Source of the DNA: Clostridiales bacterium
Lineage (GTDB): Bacteria > Bacillota > Clostridia > Lachnospirales > Lachnospiraceae
Assembly (NCBI GenBank): GCA_029010495.1
Contig: JAQXKO010000021.1
Coordinates: 1 to 64,000, forward strand
Reading direction: 5' to 3'
Length of the DNA: 64,000 bases
Every line of letters begins with the position of its first letter. Positions within the stretch are counted from its first letter, which is position 1. The notes beneath the pieces are model-generated. The model saw only the letters and a list, made by a program, of their open reading frames with translations, did not search any database and was not told where the DNA came from. Below, piece after piece: positions 27,752-36,767 of the stretch. Position numbers and translations under genes: made by a program.

Positions 27752-29148
27752 ACTGTTCCTTCTCTTGTATCCTTAATTGAAACACCCTTTTCAAGAAGAG
27801 TATTTCTTATTTCGTCAGCCTTGGCAAAATCCTTAGCCTTTTTAGCTTCCCTGCGAAGAGCAATCATTTCCTCAATATAAGCGGTAAGCTCATCTGAAGC
27901 GCCGTTTGACTTTTCTTCCTTTTTGGTAAGGTCAAGACTTAATACATAATCAAAATCCTTAACCAGCGCAAGCTTTGTTGCATCATTTATATCCGCCTTT
28001 AATACATCATAAAGAGCAGTAATTGCACTTGAAGTATTGATATCCTGACAGAGGGCTTTTACAAAATTTTCCCTGTAAAATTCGAATGCCTGTTTATCTG
28101 TCTCGCCCTCATCCTTAAGTGAAGCAATCTTTTTCCTGAGCTTTTCGTAAGCACTTGTCACCTGGTCAAGTACCTCATAAGAAAATTCAAGCGGCTTACG
28201 ATAATGACTCTGAAGACAGAACATTCTGTATACAAGCGGATTATATCCCTTGCTCTCAAGCAGTGATACCGTAAGGAAATCTCCCTTTGACTTACTCATT
28301 TTTCCTGATTTATCATTAAGGTGATGAACATGGAACCAGTAATTACACCATTTATGACCGGTATATGATTCACTTTGTGCAATTTCATTTGTGTGATGAG
28401 GGAAAATATTATCAACACCTCCGCAATGAATATCCATATACTCGCCAAGATGCTTCATACTGATGCATGAACACTCAATATGCCAGCCCGGATATCCGAC
28501 ACCCCAGGGACTGTCCCATTTTAAAGCCTGGTCCTCGAATTTTGATTTTGTAAACCAAAGAACAAAATCATTTTTGTTTTTCTTATTGTCATCCTCTGTT
28601 ACATCATCTCTTACGCCCACAAAAAGGTCTTCCTCGTTATGTCCCGTAAGAACATAGTAATCTTTAAGCTTTGATGTATCAAAATATACATTCTCACCGG
28701 ATATATAAGCATATCCCTTTTCAAGAAGTACCTCAATCATATGAATAAATTCATCTATACAATTTGTGGCAGGTTCAACCACGTCCGGAGTTTTAATATT
28801 TAATGATGCGCAATCCTTAAAAAAAGCCTTCGTATAGAAATCGGCAATCTCCATAACAGACTTATGCTCTCTTTTGGCTCCCTTAAGCATCTTATCCTCA
28901 CCGCTGTCAGTGTCGCCGGAAAGGTGTCCGACATCAGTAATATTCATAACACGTTTAACGTTATAGCCGATATATCGCAGTGTTTTCTCAAGTACATCTT
29001 CGCAAATATATCTTCTGAGATTTCCGATATGAGCAAAATGATAAACAGTAGGCCCGCATGTATACATGGAAACCTTTCCGTCCTCATTAGGAATAAAAGG
29101 CTCAACCTTTTTTGTAAGCGTATTATAAATGTTTAATCTGTTTTCCAT
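27736..29148 (-). CDS. cysS: Cysteinyl-tRNA synthetase
   Basis: I start at the ATG at 29148 (470 residues, MENRLNIYNT), preceded by GGAGGAG; an upstream ATG has no ribosome binding site. Class I motifs are present: YTCGPTVYHFAHIGN with the Zn-binding Cys and HIGN, the zinc ligands C and H in HIECSC and HHTNEIAQSE, and KMSKS in GKMSKSKGDF. The C-terminal anticodon domain is complete. The 127-bp upstream region holds two adjacent palindromes (see findings) and no T-box. Confidence 0.96.
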   Translation of the reverse strand: MENRLNIYNTLTKKVEPFIPNEDGKVSMYTCGPTVYHFAHIGNLRRYICEDVLEKTLRYIGYNVKRVMNITDVGHLSGDTDSGEDKMLKGAKREHKSVMEIADFYTKAFFKDCASLNIKTPDVVEPATNCIDEFIHMIEVLLEKGYAYISGENVYFDTSKLKDYYVLTGHNEEDLFVGVRDDVTEDDNKKNKNDFVLWFTKSKFEDQALKWDSPWGVGYPGWHIECSCISMKHLGEYMDIHCGGVDNIFPHHTNEIAQSESYTGHKWCNYWFHVHHLNDKSGKMSKSKGDFLTVSLLESKGYNPLVYRMFCLQSHYRKPLEFSYEVLDQVTSAYEKLRKKIASLKDEGETDKQAFEFYRENFVKALCQDINTSSAITALYDVLKADINDATKLALVKDFDYVLSLDLTKKEEKSNGASDELTAYIEEMIALRREAKKAKDFAKADEIRNTLLEKGVSIKDTREGTVWELV

Positions 29149-29275
29149 ATACTCCTCCAATGGTACATAATTCATAAATACATTCTAATTTACAATATAA
29201 TAATATGATTAATATTAATCATACAGATTCAAATCTGATTATATTGGCACTATTAAAATAATGCAACAAAAATTT

Positions 29276-29755
29276 CTACTGACCGTTCTTAATTAACAGG
29301 CATATCGCCTTACTTGAAATGCCCTGCATTTCCCCCGTAAAACCAAGTCCTTCCTCCGTTGTGGCTTTTACGGAAACCCTGTCGGTACCAATTTCGAGAG
29401 CATTGGCAATATTTTCACGCATTTTTTCAATGTGGGGCGCCATTTTAGGCTTTTGGGCAACAATGATGGAATCTATATTGCTTATTTCATAACCCTTTTC
29501 CCTTATCAGCTGACCAACCCTTTTTAATAATTCTATCGAATCAGCATCCTTATATAATACATCCGTGTCAGGAAAATGTCTGCCGATATCTCCGAGAGCT
29601 GCAGCTCCGAGAAGTGAATCCATTATTGCATGTACCAAGACATCAGCATCCGAATGACCGAGCAGTCCAAGCTCATAATCAATCTTTACACCGCCGATAA
29701 TGAGATTCCTTCCTTTCACAAGCCTGTGAACATCATATCCTAATCCGACTCTCAT
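29276..29755 (-). CDS. ispF: 2-C-methyl-D-erythritol 2,4-cyclodiphosphate synthase
   Basis: A 159-residue protein with the IspF signature [24 protein letters not shown], the zinc-binding GYDVHRL and HSDAD, and the C-terminal [18 protein letters not shown]. It catalyses the cyclisation step in the non-mevalonate isoprenoid pathway. It is 18 bp after pheA on the same strand; the linkage to the aromatic operon may be only transcriptional. Confidence 0.95.
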   Translation of the reverse strand: MRVGLGYDVHRLVKGRNLIIGGVKIDYELGLLGHSDADVLVHAIMDSLLGAAALGDIGRHFPDTDVLYKDADSIELLKRVGQLIREKGYEISNIDSIIVAQKPKMAPHIEKMRENIANALEIGTDRVSVKATTEEGLGFTGEMQGISSKAICLLIKNGQ

Positions 29756-29773
29756 AATATACTCCTGTTATTA

Positions 29774-30922
29774 TTATACCATTTCATTGTAAGTACCAAG
29801 GTACTTAAATTCCTCCGACTGATGACTAAACTCTGACAGAAGGATTTTGAACTCAGGTGAATAAACACTTGCTTCCACATCAAAATAAAACATAAATTCA
29901 AAATCTCTCTCAGGAATAGGTCTTGATTCAATTTTAAGCAGATTTATGTTAAGTGCATAAAATCTGCTCATTACCCTGTACAACGCACCAGGCTTATGAT
30001 CAATTACCATCATGAACGATGTTCTGTCCGCACCGGGATATATTTCGAGTTTTTTTGTAAAACAAATAAATCTGGTGTAATTGTTTTCTTTATCCTGTAT
30101 ACATTTATCAATAATATTAAGATTGTAAAGATTTGCACAGGAGCGGCTTGACAGACAGGCAACATCAGTTCTGTCAGACTCGGCAACCATCTTTGCTGCC
30201 ATGGCAGTATTCTTTACAACCGTGACCTTAACACCCGGTAAATACTTCTTTATATATTCCGTACTCTGGTTAATCGCCTGCTCATGTGAAAAAATCTCTT
30301 TAATATCGGATAATTTTGTGCCGTTCTTTGCAAGCAGATTATGATCTATTTTCAATCTTAAGCTTCTGACAATATAGAAATCATGCTTAATCATTAAATC
30401 ATAAGTCATTTTAACAGAGCCGGCAGTAGAATTTTCAATAGGAAGCACGCCATACTGACAGCTACCGTTTTCAACAGCCTCAAATACGTTTTCAAAATTC
30501 TCATAATATATTATATTCGGCACCTTAAAAATCCTGGTGGCGGCAATCTGGCTGTAAGCTCCCTCTACGCCCTGACATGCCACGGAAGCAATAGGCGGGA
30601 ACAGCTTGCCGGTATTTGATAAAGCCTCATCAACCATTTCATTCAGCTCTGAATCAGGATATATTATACCATGCTGATATGATTTACTAATCTCCATAAT
30701 CATTGAATACAAAACTCTGGAATAGCTTGATAACTCCTCACCTGCCATTTCAGAAACTCTTGTAAGGAGTGCTCTTTCACGACTTTCATCAAGAGTTGCC
30801 CTGCCTAAGCTCTTTTTATATTCTGCAATATCCTTAGCTACTGCCATTCTTTCCCTGAAAAGAGCAACCATCTTTTCATCAATATCATCTATTTTGGCCC
30901 TGCTGTCCTTTATATCAATCAT
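29774..30922 (-). CDS. pheA: Bifunctional chorismate mutase/prephenate dehydratase (P-protein)
   Basis: I start at the ATG at 30922 (382 residues, MIDIKDSRAK), behind AAAGGAG. Residues 1-85 are an AroQ-type chorismate mutase (IDDIDEKMVALFRERMAVAKDIAEYK). Prephenate dehydratase follows (VACQGVEGAYSQIAA, LPIENSTAGSVKMTYDLM, DKENNYTRFICF-like QDKENNYTRFICF) and the C-terminus is an ACT domain with the Phe-binding GALY and ESRP (HKPGALYRVMSRF, LLKIESRPIP), so allosteric feedback by Phe is expected. It makes phenylpyruvate. Lies 92 bp after aroF in the same operon, consistent with the Phe/Tyr leader upstream. Confidence 0.95.
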   Translation of the reverse strand: MIDIKDSRAKIDDIDEKMVALFRERMAVAKDIAEYKKSLGRATLDESRERALLTRVSEMAGEELSSYSRVLYSMIMEISKSYQHGIIYPDSELNEMVDEALSNTGKLFPPIASVACQGVEGAYSQIAATRIFKVPNIIYYENFENVFEAVENGSCQYGVLPIENSTAGSVKMTYDLMIKHDFYIVRSLRLKIDHNLLAKNGTKLSDIKEIFSHEQAINQSTEYIKKYLPGVKVTVVKNTAMAAKMVAESDRTDVACLSSRSCANLYNLNIIDKCIQDKENNYTRFICFTKKLEIYPGADRTSFMMVIDHKPGALYRVMSRFYALNINLLKIESRPIPERDFEFMFYFDVEASVYSPEFKILLSEFSHQSEEFKYLGTYNEMV

Positions 30923-31014
30923 TATTATCTCCTTTTGAAAAGATGAATACAATTATTTGTAAAAAGATAAATTAAATTTATATATTATATAAATCAGCCG
31001 TCTGTTATATATAG

Positions 31015-32013
31015 TTATAATACTTTTCTGATATTTTCGCAAGCATTAACTACATCAGTAAATGCATCAGGAGTAAGCGACTGTGCTCCGTCACAAAGTG
31101 CATGAGCAGGATCATTGTGCACTTCAATCATTAATCCGTCTGATCCGCACGCAACTGCTGCCATAGCCATCGGCTTAACGAGATTTCTGTAGCCTGTGGC
31201 ATGTGAAGGGTCAACAATTACGGGAAGATGTGACAATTCCTTAAGCTTTGGTACTGCTGCGAGATCAAGAGTATTTCTTGTATATGTTTCAAATGTTCTG
31301 ATACCTCTCTCACAAAGAATAACTTCTTCATTTCCTCCCGCAAGAATATATTCGGCACTCATAAGAAGCTCCTGCATCGTGTTTGCAAGACCTCTTTTTA
31401 AAAGAATAGGTTTTCTTATCCTGCCGAGTTCCTTTAAAAGCTCAAAGTTCTGCATGTTTCTTGCTCCGACCTGAATAATGTCAACATCCTCAAAAAGCTG
31501 AATATGATTTGCATTCATTATTTCGGTAACAATCGGCATGCCTGTTTCTTTCTTTGCAAGAAGAAGAAGGTCAAGACCGTCCTTACCCATTCCCTGAAAA
31601 GCATATGGGCTTGTACGGGGCTTAAATGCGCCGCCCCTTAAAATGTTTGCTCCGCTTGCTTTAACAGCCTTTGCGACCTCAATAATCTGTTCCTCTGACT
31701 CCACGGAGCATGGTCCGGCCATATACTGAAAGTTACCTCCTCCTATTTTCAGCCCGCAGGTATTAATAACAGTATCATCAGGATGAAACTTTCTGTTTGC
31801 ATTTTTAAAAGGCTCACTGACTCTTTTGACTGATTCCACAATATCAATATTTTCTATAAAATCAGTATTAAAAACAGATGTATCACCGATAAGACCGAGA
31901 ATAGTCTGATACTCTCCTTCCGAAACATGAACGTCAACATTCTGGTTTTTAAACCATTTAATAAGATTATCTCTTTCCTGCTTTGTAACTCCCTGTTTTA
32001 AAATTGCAATCAT
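31015..32013 (-). CDS. aroF: 3-deoxy-7-phosphoheptulonate synthase (type I-beta DAHP synthase)
   Basis: A 332-residue enzyme: residues 1-75 are a ferredoxin-like regulatory domain as in Thermotoga DAHP synthase, then the barrel with MAGPCSVESEEQI, GGAFKPRTSPYAFQGMG, ILLKRGLANTMQELL, CERGIRTFETYTRNTLD and VDPSHATGYRNLV, KDO8P/DAHP signature residues included. It condenses PEP and erythrose 4-phosphate at the head of the shikimate pathway. A GGAGGG ribosome binding site precedes it. The leader upstream (32014-32259) contains a Phe/Tyr-rich peptide and an attenuator, so expression probably follows Phe/Tyr-tRNA charging. Confidence 0.95.
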   Translation of the reverse strand: MIAILKQGVTKQERDNLIKWFKNQNVDVHVSEGEYQTILGLIGDTSVFNTDFIENIDIVESVKRVSEPFKNANRKFHPDDTVINTCGLKIGGGNFQYMAGPCSVESEEQIIEVAKAVKASGANILRGGAFKPRTSPYAFQGMGKDGLDLLLLAKKETGMPIVTEIMNANHIQLFEDVDIIQVGARNMQNFELLKELGRIRKPILLKRGLANTMQELLMSAEYILAGGNEEVILCERGIRTFETYTRNTLDLAAVPKLKELSHLPVIVDPSHATGYRNLVKPMAMAAVACGSDGLMIEVHNDPAHALCDGAQSLTPDAFTDVVNACENIRKVL

Positions 32014-32123
32014 TAAATTGCCCTCCTTTATATTAAAAAATCAAATTCATTTTCATACTTTGTAAAACAACAAATAAAACCATAAATCAATTATTTATAA
32101 ATATGTAATATATGTTTATAAAA

Positions 32124-32155
32124 AAAGCCCTACAGTGAATTCACTGCAAGGCTTT
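32124..32155 (-). terminator. Attenuator terminator upstream of aroF
   Basis: On the minus strand AAAGCC...CAGTGAATTCACTG...GGCTTT forms a long interrupted stem (pairs 32124-32155, two mismatches) followed by T6. It ends transcription 111 nt before aroF. The alternative pairing CTGTAA (complement of 32172-32177) with TTGCAG (complement of 32144-32149) would destroy it. Confidence 0.8.
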
Positions 32156-32208
32156 ATAAAGTCATATATTATTACAGCAAAAAAACACTCTTACCTATCT
32201 GACTTGTA

Positions 32209-32259
32209 TTAGATAAAGTAAAAGTAATAAAAACAATCAGCTGTAAATAAATTCTTCAT
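32209..32259 (-). CDS. Phe/Tyr-rich leader peptide of the aroF-pheA operon
   Basis: A 16-codon ORF, MKNLFTADCFYYFYFI, with a GGAGG ribosome binding site 5 nt upstream of its ATG. Six of the seven residues 10-16 are Phe or Tyr (F-Y-Y-F-Y-F), and the stop lies 53 nt before the terminator stem. Its codons 5-7 contain the segment TTACAGC, which can pair with GCTGTAA (complement of 32172-32178). A ribosome stalled at the Phe/Tyr codons would cover that segment and free the downstream strand to form the antiterminator. This is the classic layout of ribosome-mediated attenuation. Too short to appear in ordinary gene calls. Confidence 0.82.
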   Translation of the reverse strand: MKNLFTADCFYYFYFI

Positions 32260-32285
32260 GATATCCTCCAAGGATAAAAAAATAA

Positions 32286-32359
32286 TAGCGACGGAGGGAT
32301 TCGAACCCACGACACCACGGGTATGAACCGTGTGCTCTAGCCAACTGAGCTACATCGCC
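32286..32359 (-). tRNA. tRNA-Met (CAT anticodon, elongator type)
   Basis: A 74-nt cloverleaf on the minus strand: acceptor GGCGATG/CGTCGCT with a first G-T pair, D arm GCTC/GAGC, anticodon loop TTCATAC, T arm GTGGG-TTCGAAT-CCCTC, discriminator A. The paired first acceptor base argues against an initiator tRNA, which has a mismatch there. No CCA encoded. The leader peptide starts only 27 nt after its 3' end and no terminator lies between, so it is co-transcribed with the aro leader. Confidence 0.93.
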
Positions 32360-32385
32360 ATAACGCCATCTCGCGTACAAATGGC

Positions 32386-32414
32386 ATTATATACATACAT
32401 TACATGTTTGTCAA
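32386..32414 (-). promoter_or_regulatory. Consensus promoter of tRNA-Met and the aro leader
   Basis: TTGACA (32409-32414), 17-bp spacer, TATAAT (32386-32391) on the minus strand: a perfect match to the sigma-A consensus. Start near 32379, 20 nt before the tRNA. It is the only evident promoter for the aroF operon. The remaining 155 bp up to the cytidine deaminase stop show nothing recognisable. Confidence 0.85.
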
Positions 32415-32569
32415 GTCATTTTTTGTGTTTTTTGCAATATTTCTGATTTTGCAACCGTACAAAAATATATAACACCGCATACCATCCGTCATTAGTCCGG
32501 ATTATAAATTCACATGAGTCCGCATTTAACAATAAGTCTTATAATATCATCAGATATATTGATTATCTA

Positions 32570-33055
32570 TTAATTCATATCAAAAGAATAAGGCAGAAGC
32601 TCTGATAAAGGTACTGCATTTATTTCGCCTGATTTTTCATATATTACTATAATGTCGTTTTCCCTCGCAAACTCTGCAAGCACCTGACGGCACACACCGC
32701 ACGGCGTACAGTTACCTGTCTCAGTTCCATGCTTTCCTCCGGCAACCGCAATGGCCAAAAAATCTCTTTTACCGTCACTTATAGCCTTAAAACAGGCATT
32801 TCTTTCGGCACATACACCATTGAAGACAATTGTTTCGACATTACATCCTGTATATATACTTCCGTCTCCGCAAAGAAGCGCAGCACCAACGCTGTAATTT
32901 GAATATGGACTGTATGAAAATTCTCTTGCTTCCTTTGCTATCTGTAAAAGCTTTTCCGCAAACTGCGGAATATCTTTTATATCTTCCCTAACAACCGGTA
33001 AAGTTCCGTTAATATTCATTGGATTTTTCTCACCAACTCTGCTTAATTCATCCAT
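32570..33055 (-). CDS. cdd: Cytidine deaminase
   Basis: I start at 33055 (161 residues, MDELSRVG) with AGGAGG upstream. Zinc site: CAERNA and TPCGVCRQVL; SPYSNYSVGAALL and the NVET motif match homotetrameric cytidine deaminases. It has about 30 residues in front of the usual start of the fold, so an internal start at MNING is conceivable but lacks a good ribosome binding site. Functions in pyrimidine salvage, converting cytidine and deoxycytidine to uridines. A 183-bp AT-rich gap separates it from the upstream gene. Confidence 0.9.
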   Translation of the reverse strand: MDELSRVGEKNPMNINGTLPVVREDIKDIPQFAEKLLQIAKEAREFSYSPYSNYSVGAALLCGDGSIYTGCNVETIVFNGVCAERNACFKAISDGKRDFLAIAVAGGKHGTETGNCTPCGVCRQVLAEFARENDIIVIYEKSGEINAVPLSELLPYSFDMN

Positions 33056-33238
33056 GGTAAACCTCCTTAGGATTAATAATATAATCCGTTTATCAGTAAA
33101 TTGTAGCACTTATCATATGATATGTAAAGCGGATAAACATTCGTTCATTAATGTTTAACCGACTTTTCACAAATATTTAAAAAAATAACCGTAATCAGGT
33201 AAAATCGTAATATAGAAAGCTCATATTTACATCATATA

Positions 33239-34717
33239 TTAATTCTGCTTCTTTTTTATATCAACTCTCAAAAACTGAGTTAATACCTTTTTAAAGTCAA
33301 GAGGTATTATCGGAGATAAGTACGGTGTGCCTGTAACCGTTTTATTTGTACCGATTAATATGATTACAAGTCCTATTCCGGTTGCAAAACCGTATATTCC
33401 CCAAATTGCCGTCGTTATAAGAATAATCGTTCTCATGAATTTCAAAGCATATCCGAGTTCAAAACTGGAATGTGAATAATTTGCAAGAGCAACCAGGGCC
33501 ATGCACAGAAGAACCTCTTCATTAAACCAGCCGGAGCTGATGGCAAACTCACCGACCACAATACCTGCAATAACCGATAAAGATGTACTGAGAGTATCCG
33601 GTGTATTAAGACTCGCCAGCTTAAGCCCGTCTATTGCAAATTCAAGCAGGAGAAACTGAAGGACAATAGGAACATTAATATAATTTTTCGGCAGCATAAA
33701 CCTTAACCCCTCCGGAAGGTATTCGGGATACTGACAGACAAGCAGAAACAAAGGGGAAACGACAAGTGCCGAAAGTGTAATTAACAAACGCGATAACCTC
33801 AAATATGTGCCGGTAACCGGAGCAAAATAATAATCATCCGTATCCTCAATAATGTCAAATACGGTTGTCGGGATTATCATTGCCGACGGGCAGTTGTCAA
33901 CAAATATGACAATATTACCCTCAAGTATTGAAGCAGCCGTGACATCCGGCCTCTCTGTATATTTAAACTTCGGAAACGGATTGAACCACGAACCTTTATA
34001 AATACATTCTGCAAGACTTTCCACATTCATGCTTAATGCATCAGCCTTTACTTCTTTCAGCTTATTTAAGACCGTATTAAGCATATCTTCTGATGTCCTG
34101 CCCTTAATATAACATATCGAAACATCTGTTTTTGAGCTTGTACCTATCTGCATAAGCTTTGATGTGAAATCTTCAGTTCTGATTCTTCTTCGAAGTAATG
34201 CAACATTAAAAATCATCGTTTCGACAAATCCGTCACGCGAACCCCTGAGTGTCTTATCCTTTGTCGGTTCTGACACTCCTCTTGCAGGAAATTCCCTGCA
34301 GTCAATTACAAACACCTCTTCAAATCCGTCTATTAAAATTGCCGACATGCCTGATAAAGTAAGTATTTTAGCCTCTTCATATTCTCTTGCGACAATAAGC
34401 TCTCCGTGCGGTATACATTTTGCGGCAAACTCCTCCGCCCTGTCGGGAATATCCTTTTCTTCAACCTCAATTAAAAACTGTACAACTCTCTGCATAACTG
34501 CACCGTTTGTAAAACCGTCTATTGTATAAATGTAACCCTTTCTGTTTCCGATGCTGACACATCGTTTTATCATATCAAAGCAGCCGTTAACATTTAACAT
34601 TTCGTCAAATACACGGCTTTTCTTTTCAATATCCGGTGACATTATTTCTTTTGTCTTATTTTTCTCATGATAATTTTTATGCTCATTAGTATTATCCTGT
34701 TTTGTTATTTTTTTCAT
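33239..34717 (-). CDS. GerA-family spore germination protein (SpoVAF-like)
   Basis: A 492-residue GerA-family protein. The soluble N-terminal domain contains DVSICYIKGRTSEDML and EGNIVIFVDNCPSAMIIPTTVFDIIEDTDDYYF, and the C-terminal third holds about five membrane helices starting at LLITLSALVVSPLFLLVC and including the PILLQFLLLEFAIDGLKLAS-like segment. The TDDYYF-PVTGTYLRLSR stretch is characteristic of SpoVAF and GerxA subunits. Expected in the inner spore membrane. It stands alone with no gerB/gerC or spoVA genes near it, so whether this organism sporulates cannot be told from this window. Confidence 0.85.
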   Translation of the reverse strand: MKKITKQDNTNEHKNYHEKNKTKEIMSPDIEKKSRVFDEMLNVNGCFDMIKRCVSIGNRKGYIYTIDGFTNGAVMQRVVQFLIEVEEKDIPDRAEEFAAKCIPHGELIVAREYEEAKILTLSGMSAILIDGFEEVFVIDCREFPARGVSEPTKDKTLRGSRDGFVETMIFNVALLRRRIRTEDFTSKLMQIGTSSKTDVSICYIKGRTSEDMLNTVLNKLKEVKADALSMNVESLAECIYKGSWFNPFPKFKYTERPDVTAASILEGNIVIFVDNCPSAMIIPTTVFDIIEDTDDYYFAPVTGTYLRLSRLLITLSALVVSPLFLLVCQYPEYLPEGLRFMLPKNYINVPIVLQFLLLEFAIDGLKLASLNTPDTLSTSLSVIAGIVVGEFAISSGWFNEEVLLCMALVALANYSHSSFELGYALKFMRTIILITTAIWGIYGFATGIGLVIILIGTNKTVTGTPYLSPIIPLDFKKVLTQFLRVDIKKKQN

Positions 34718-34893
34718 AGAATCACTCTCTTAATCTTAGAATATATCTATTATTTCCCCAAAATTGCTTAATATACATAACAAAACAACTTATCGGCATA
34801 CAATTTGCTTAAGCCTTATTGACTTTTCATTACACATTTTATATAATTTGTGTCAACTGCATCAGCAGAATATTTAATCAGAGGAGAAATCAA

Positions 34894-36165
34894 ATGGACC
34901 CTGCCGTCCGATATTTAATCGTATTATTTATATTAATTCTTTTATCTGCTTTTTTCTCATCAGCCGAAACTGCATTGATTTCAGTCAATAAAATTAAAAT
35001 GCGTTCAATGAGTGAGAACGGTAATAAAGCAGCATCACTTGTAATCAAACTGACAAATGATCAGCCTAAAATGCTTTCTACAATATTGATTGGTAACAAT
35101 ATTGTTAATCTTTCAGCGTCTTCAATTTCCACAATTCTGGTAACAAATCAATTTAACAGTGTGCCTATCGGAGTGGCAACCGGTATTCTGACATTTCTTA
35201 TCCTCATATTCGGTGAGATAATTCCTAAAACCATCGCCACACTTTATGCAGATACAATTTCACTTATTTACGTTCCGTTTGTATACGGTTTAAATATTGT
35301 CCTGACGCCCGTTATTTATATTTTAAATAAGCTCTCACGCTTCTTTATGTTAATAATAAGAATTAATCCGGACAAAAAGAATTCTGCAATTACAGAAGAT
35401 GAATTTCTTACCGTTGTTGATGTCACCCATGAAGAAGGCGTCATTGAGACAAAAGAACGCGATATGATTGAAAACGTGGTTGACTTTGGCGACAGTCTTG
35501 CAAAAGATATAATGGTTCCGCGTATTGATGTCAACTTTATCGAAGATACAGCCACATATGAAGAAATCAAAGACGTTTTTCTTGAAAGCAATTTTTCAAG
35601 ATTACCTGTTTTTCACGAAACAACAGATAACGTAATCGGAGTTCTGTTTCTTAAGGATTTCTTTATTTATTCGGAGAAGCCTTCGGAATTTATTGTATCA
35701 AAGGTTGCCAGAAAACCTTATCTGACATTTGAACACAAAAAAACGTCAGAGCTTCTTACAGAGCTCCGTTCCCGCAATCTGTCCATGGCAATCGTTCTTG
35801 ACGAATACGGAGCTACAGCAGGAATAATAACAATTGAAGACCTTCTGGAGGAAATAGTCGGCGAGCTGAGGGATGAATATGACAATGATGAAGAAGATTT
35901 AATTAAAAAAGCTTCAGATAATATTTATATAATTGACGGTTCAGCCAAAATCGATGAAATTAATGAAATAACGGGACTGAGCATACCTGAAGATTATGAA
36001 TCCTTTGCCGGATATGTTCTTTCGATTCTGTGTCACATTCCTAAAAAACTTGAAATCACAAATGATGAAAATGCGACTTATCAGATTTTAAAAATGGATA
36101 AAAAAAGAATTGATAAAGTAAAAGTAACCGTAAATCAAACAATTGAAGAAACGGATACTCCTTAA
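34894..36165 (+). CDS. CNNM/CBS-domain membrane protein (HlyC/CorC family)
   Basis: I start at 34894 (423 residues, [12 protein letters not shown]), where GAGGAG precedes the ATG; a longer frame has no ribosome binding site. The N-terminal DUF21/CNNM domain has four membrane segments ([35 protein letters not shown]). A CBS pair follows ([22 protein letters not shown]) and then a CorC/HlyC transporter-associated domain ([19 protein letters not shown]). The family includes magnesium exporters such as MpfA and the cobalt/magnesium protein CorC; magnesium efflux is the best guess. Followed by a good terminator. Confidence 0.9.
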   Translation: MDPAVRYLIVLFILILLSAFFSSAETALISVNKIKMRSMSENGNKAASLVIKLTNDQPKMLSTILIGNNIVNLSASSISTILVTNQFNSVPIGVATGILTFLILIFGEIIPKTIATLYADTISLIYVPFVYGLNIVLTPVIYILNKLSRFFMLIIRINPDKKNSAITEDEFLTVVDVTHEEGVIETKERDMIENVVDFGDSLAKDIMVPRIDVNFIEDTATYEEIKDVFLESNFSRLPVFHETTDNVIGVLFLKDFFIYSEKPSEFIVSKVARKPYLTFEHKKTSELLTELRSRNLSMAIVLDEYGATAGIITIEDLLEEIVGELRDEYDNDEEDLIKKASDNIYIIDGSAKIDEINEITGLSIPEDYESFAGYVLSILCHIPKKLEITNDENATYQILKMDKKRIDKVKVTVNQTIEETDTP

Positions 36166-36177
36166 CAAATGCAAAGC

Positions 36178-36215
36178 AAAAGCCTTTCGGTGTTTATATA
36201 TCGAAAGGCTTTTTT
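36178..36215 (+). terminator. Terminator after the CNNM gene
   Basis: AAAAGCCTTTCG (36178-36189) pairs with CGAAAGGCTTTT (36202-36213), 12-nt loop, T run to 36215. Confidence 0.9.
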
Positions 36216-36259
36216 CAGAGTGAGAATAAAAAATTATGATAAAAAGCTTAGAATAACTG

Positions 36260-36544
36260 TCAGCCTGCCATCCTGCCCGATTTGAAATATTTATCATTCA
36301 ATCCATCATCGTGTGACAAATCACTTCCGGAAGCATCTGATTTAGAATTATTTACGGAATCGATATGTGATTTATCAGGTTTCAGGCCAATAACAGCTGC
36401 TGTAATCAACATTGCAACAGCAATAAAATTAAAAAACAGATTCATATAAAGAAATACAAATATAACAATAATATACAGGGCAGCCAGAAAGCTTTCGATT
36501 TTTTCGAAATTATTTTTTATATACATGATTAATCCTTTCTTCAT
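36260..36544 (-). CDS. Small membrane protein, possibly SOS-regulated
   Basis: I start at 36544 (94 residues, MKKGLIMYIK), behind GGGAGG. A basic start is followed by a long hydrophobic stretch (residues about 16-54, likely two short helices: FLAALYIIVIFVFLYMNLFF and FIAVAMLITAAVIGL) and a polar C-terminal tail rich in Ser and Asp. The family is not recognised. The leader is about 180 nt long and contains two weak hairpins. The promoter at 36730-36758 has LexA-like boxes on both sides, which would make this a damage-induced membrane protein, a class that includes division inhibitors such as YneA. It shares no sequence with YneA that I can see. Confidence 0.6.
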   Translation of the reverse strand: MKKGLIMYIKNNFEKIESFLAALYIIVIFVFLYMNLFFNFIAVAMLITAAVIGLKPDKSHIDSVNNSKSDASGSDLSHDDGLNDKYFKSGRMAG

Positions 36545-36703
36545 AACATCCTCCCATAAAGTCATCATATAAAAAAAACAAATGAATGATTAAGTCCGTC
36601 ATCTTTATTGATGACATCATAATAAAGGATTGGATGTCCCAAAATATGGTCTTATACTATTGGGTTATAATTTTTTTCATTTATCAATGTTCACAGCGCA
36701 ATG

Positions 36704-36717
36704 CGAACATCTGTTCG
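36704..36717. promoter_or_regulatory. LexA-like operator 1
   Basis: CGAACATCTGTTCG, a near-perfect Gram-positive LexA (DinR) box of form CGAAC-N4-GTTCG, lying just downstream of the predicted minus-strand start near 36723. Confidence 0.55.
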
Positions 36718-36729
36718 TTGTTTGAATTG

Positions 36730-36758
36730 ATTATATCACAGCATTAATTATATTGCAA
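36730..36758 (-). promoter_or_regulatory. Promoter of the small membrane protein gene
   Basis: TTGCAA (36753-36758), 17-bp spacer, TATAAT (36730-36735) on the minus strand. It is bracketed by the two LexA-like boxes. Confidence 0.55.
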
Positions 36759-36767
36759 GAGTTTTTT

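Noticed and set aside
29149-29275. Possible T-box leader before cysS
   Set aside because: Too short, lacks the T-box sequence; only the tandem palindromes are present.
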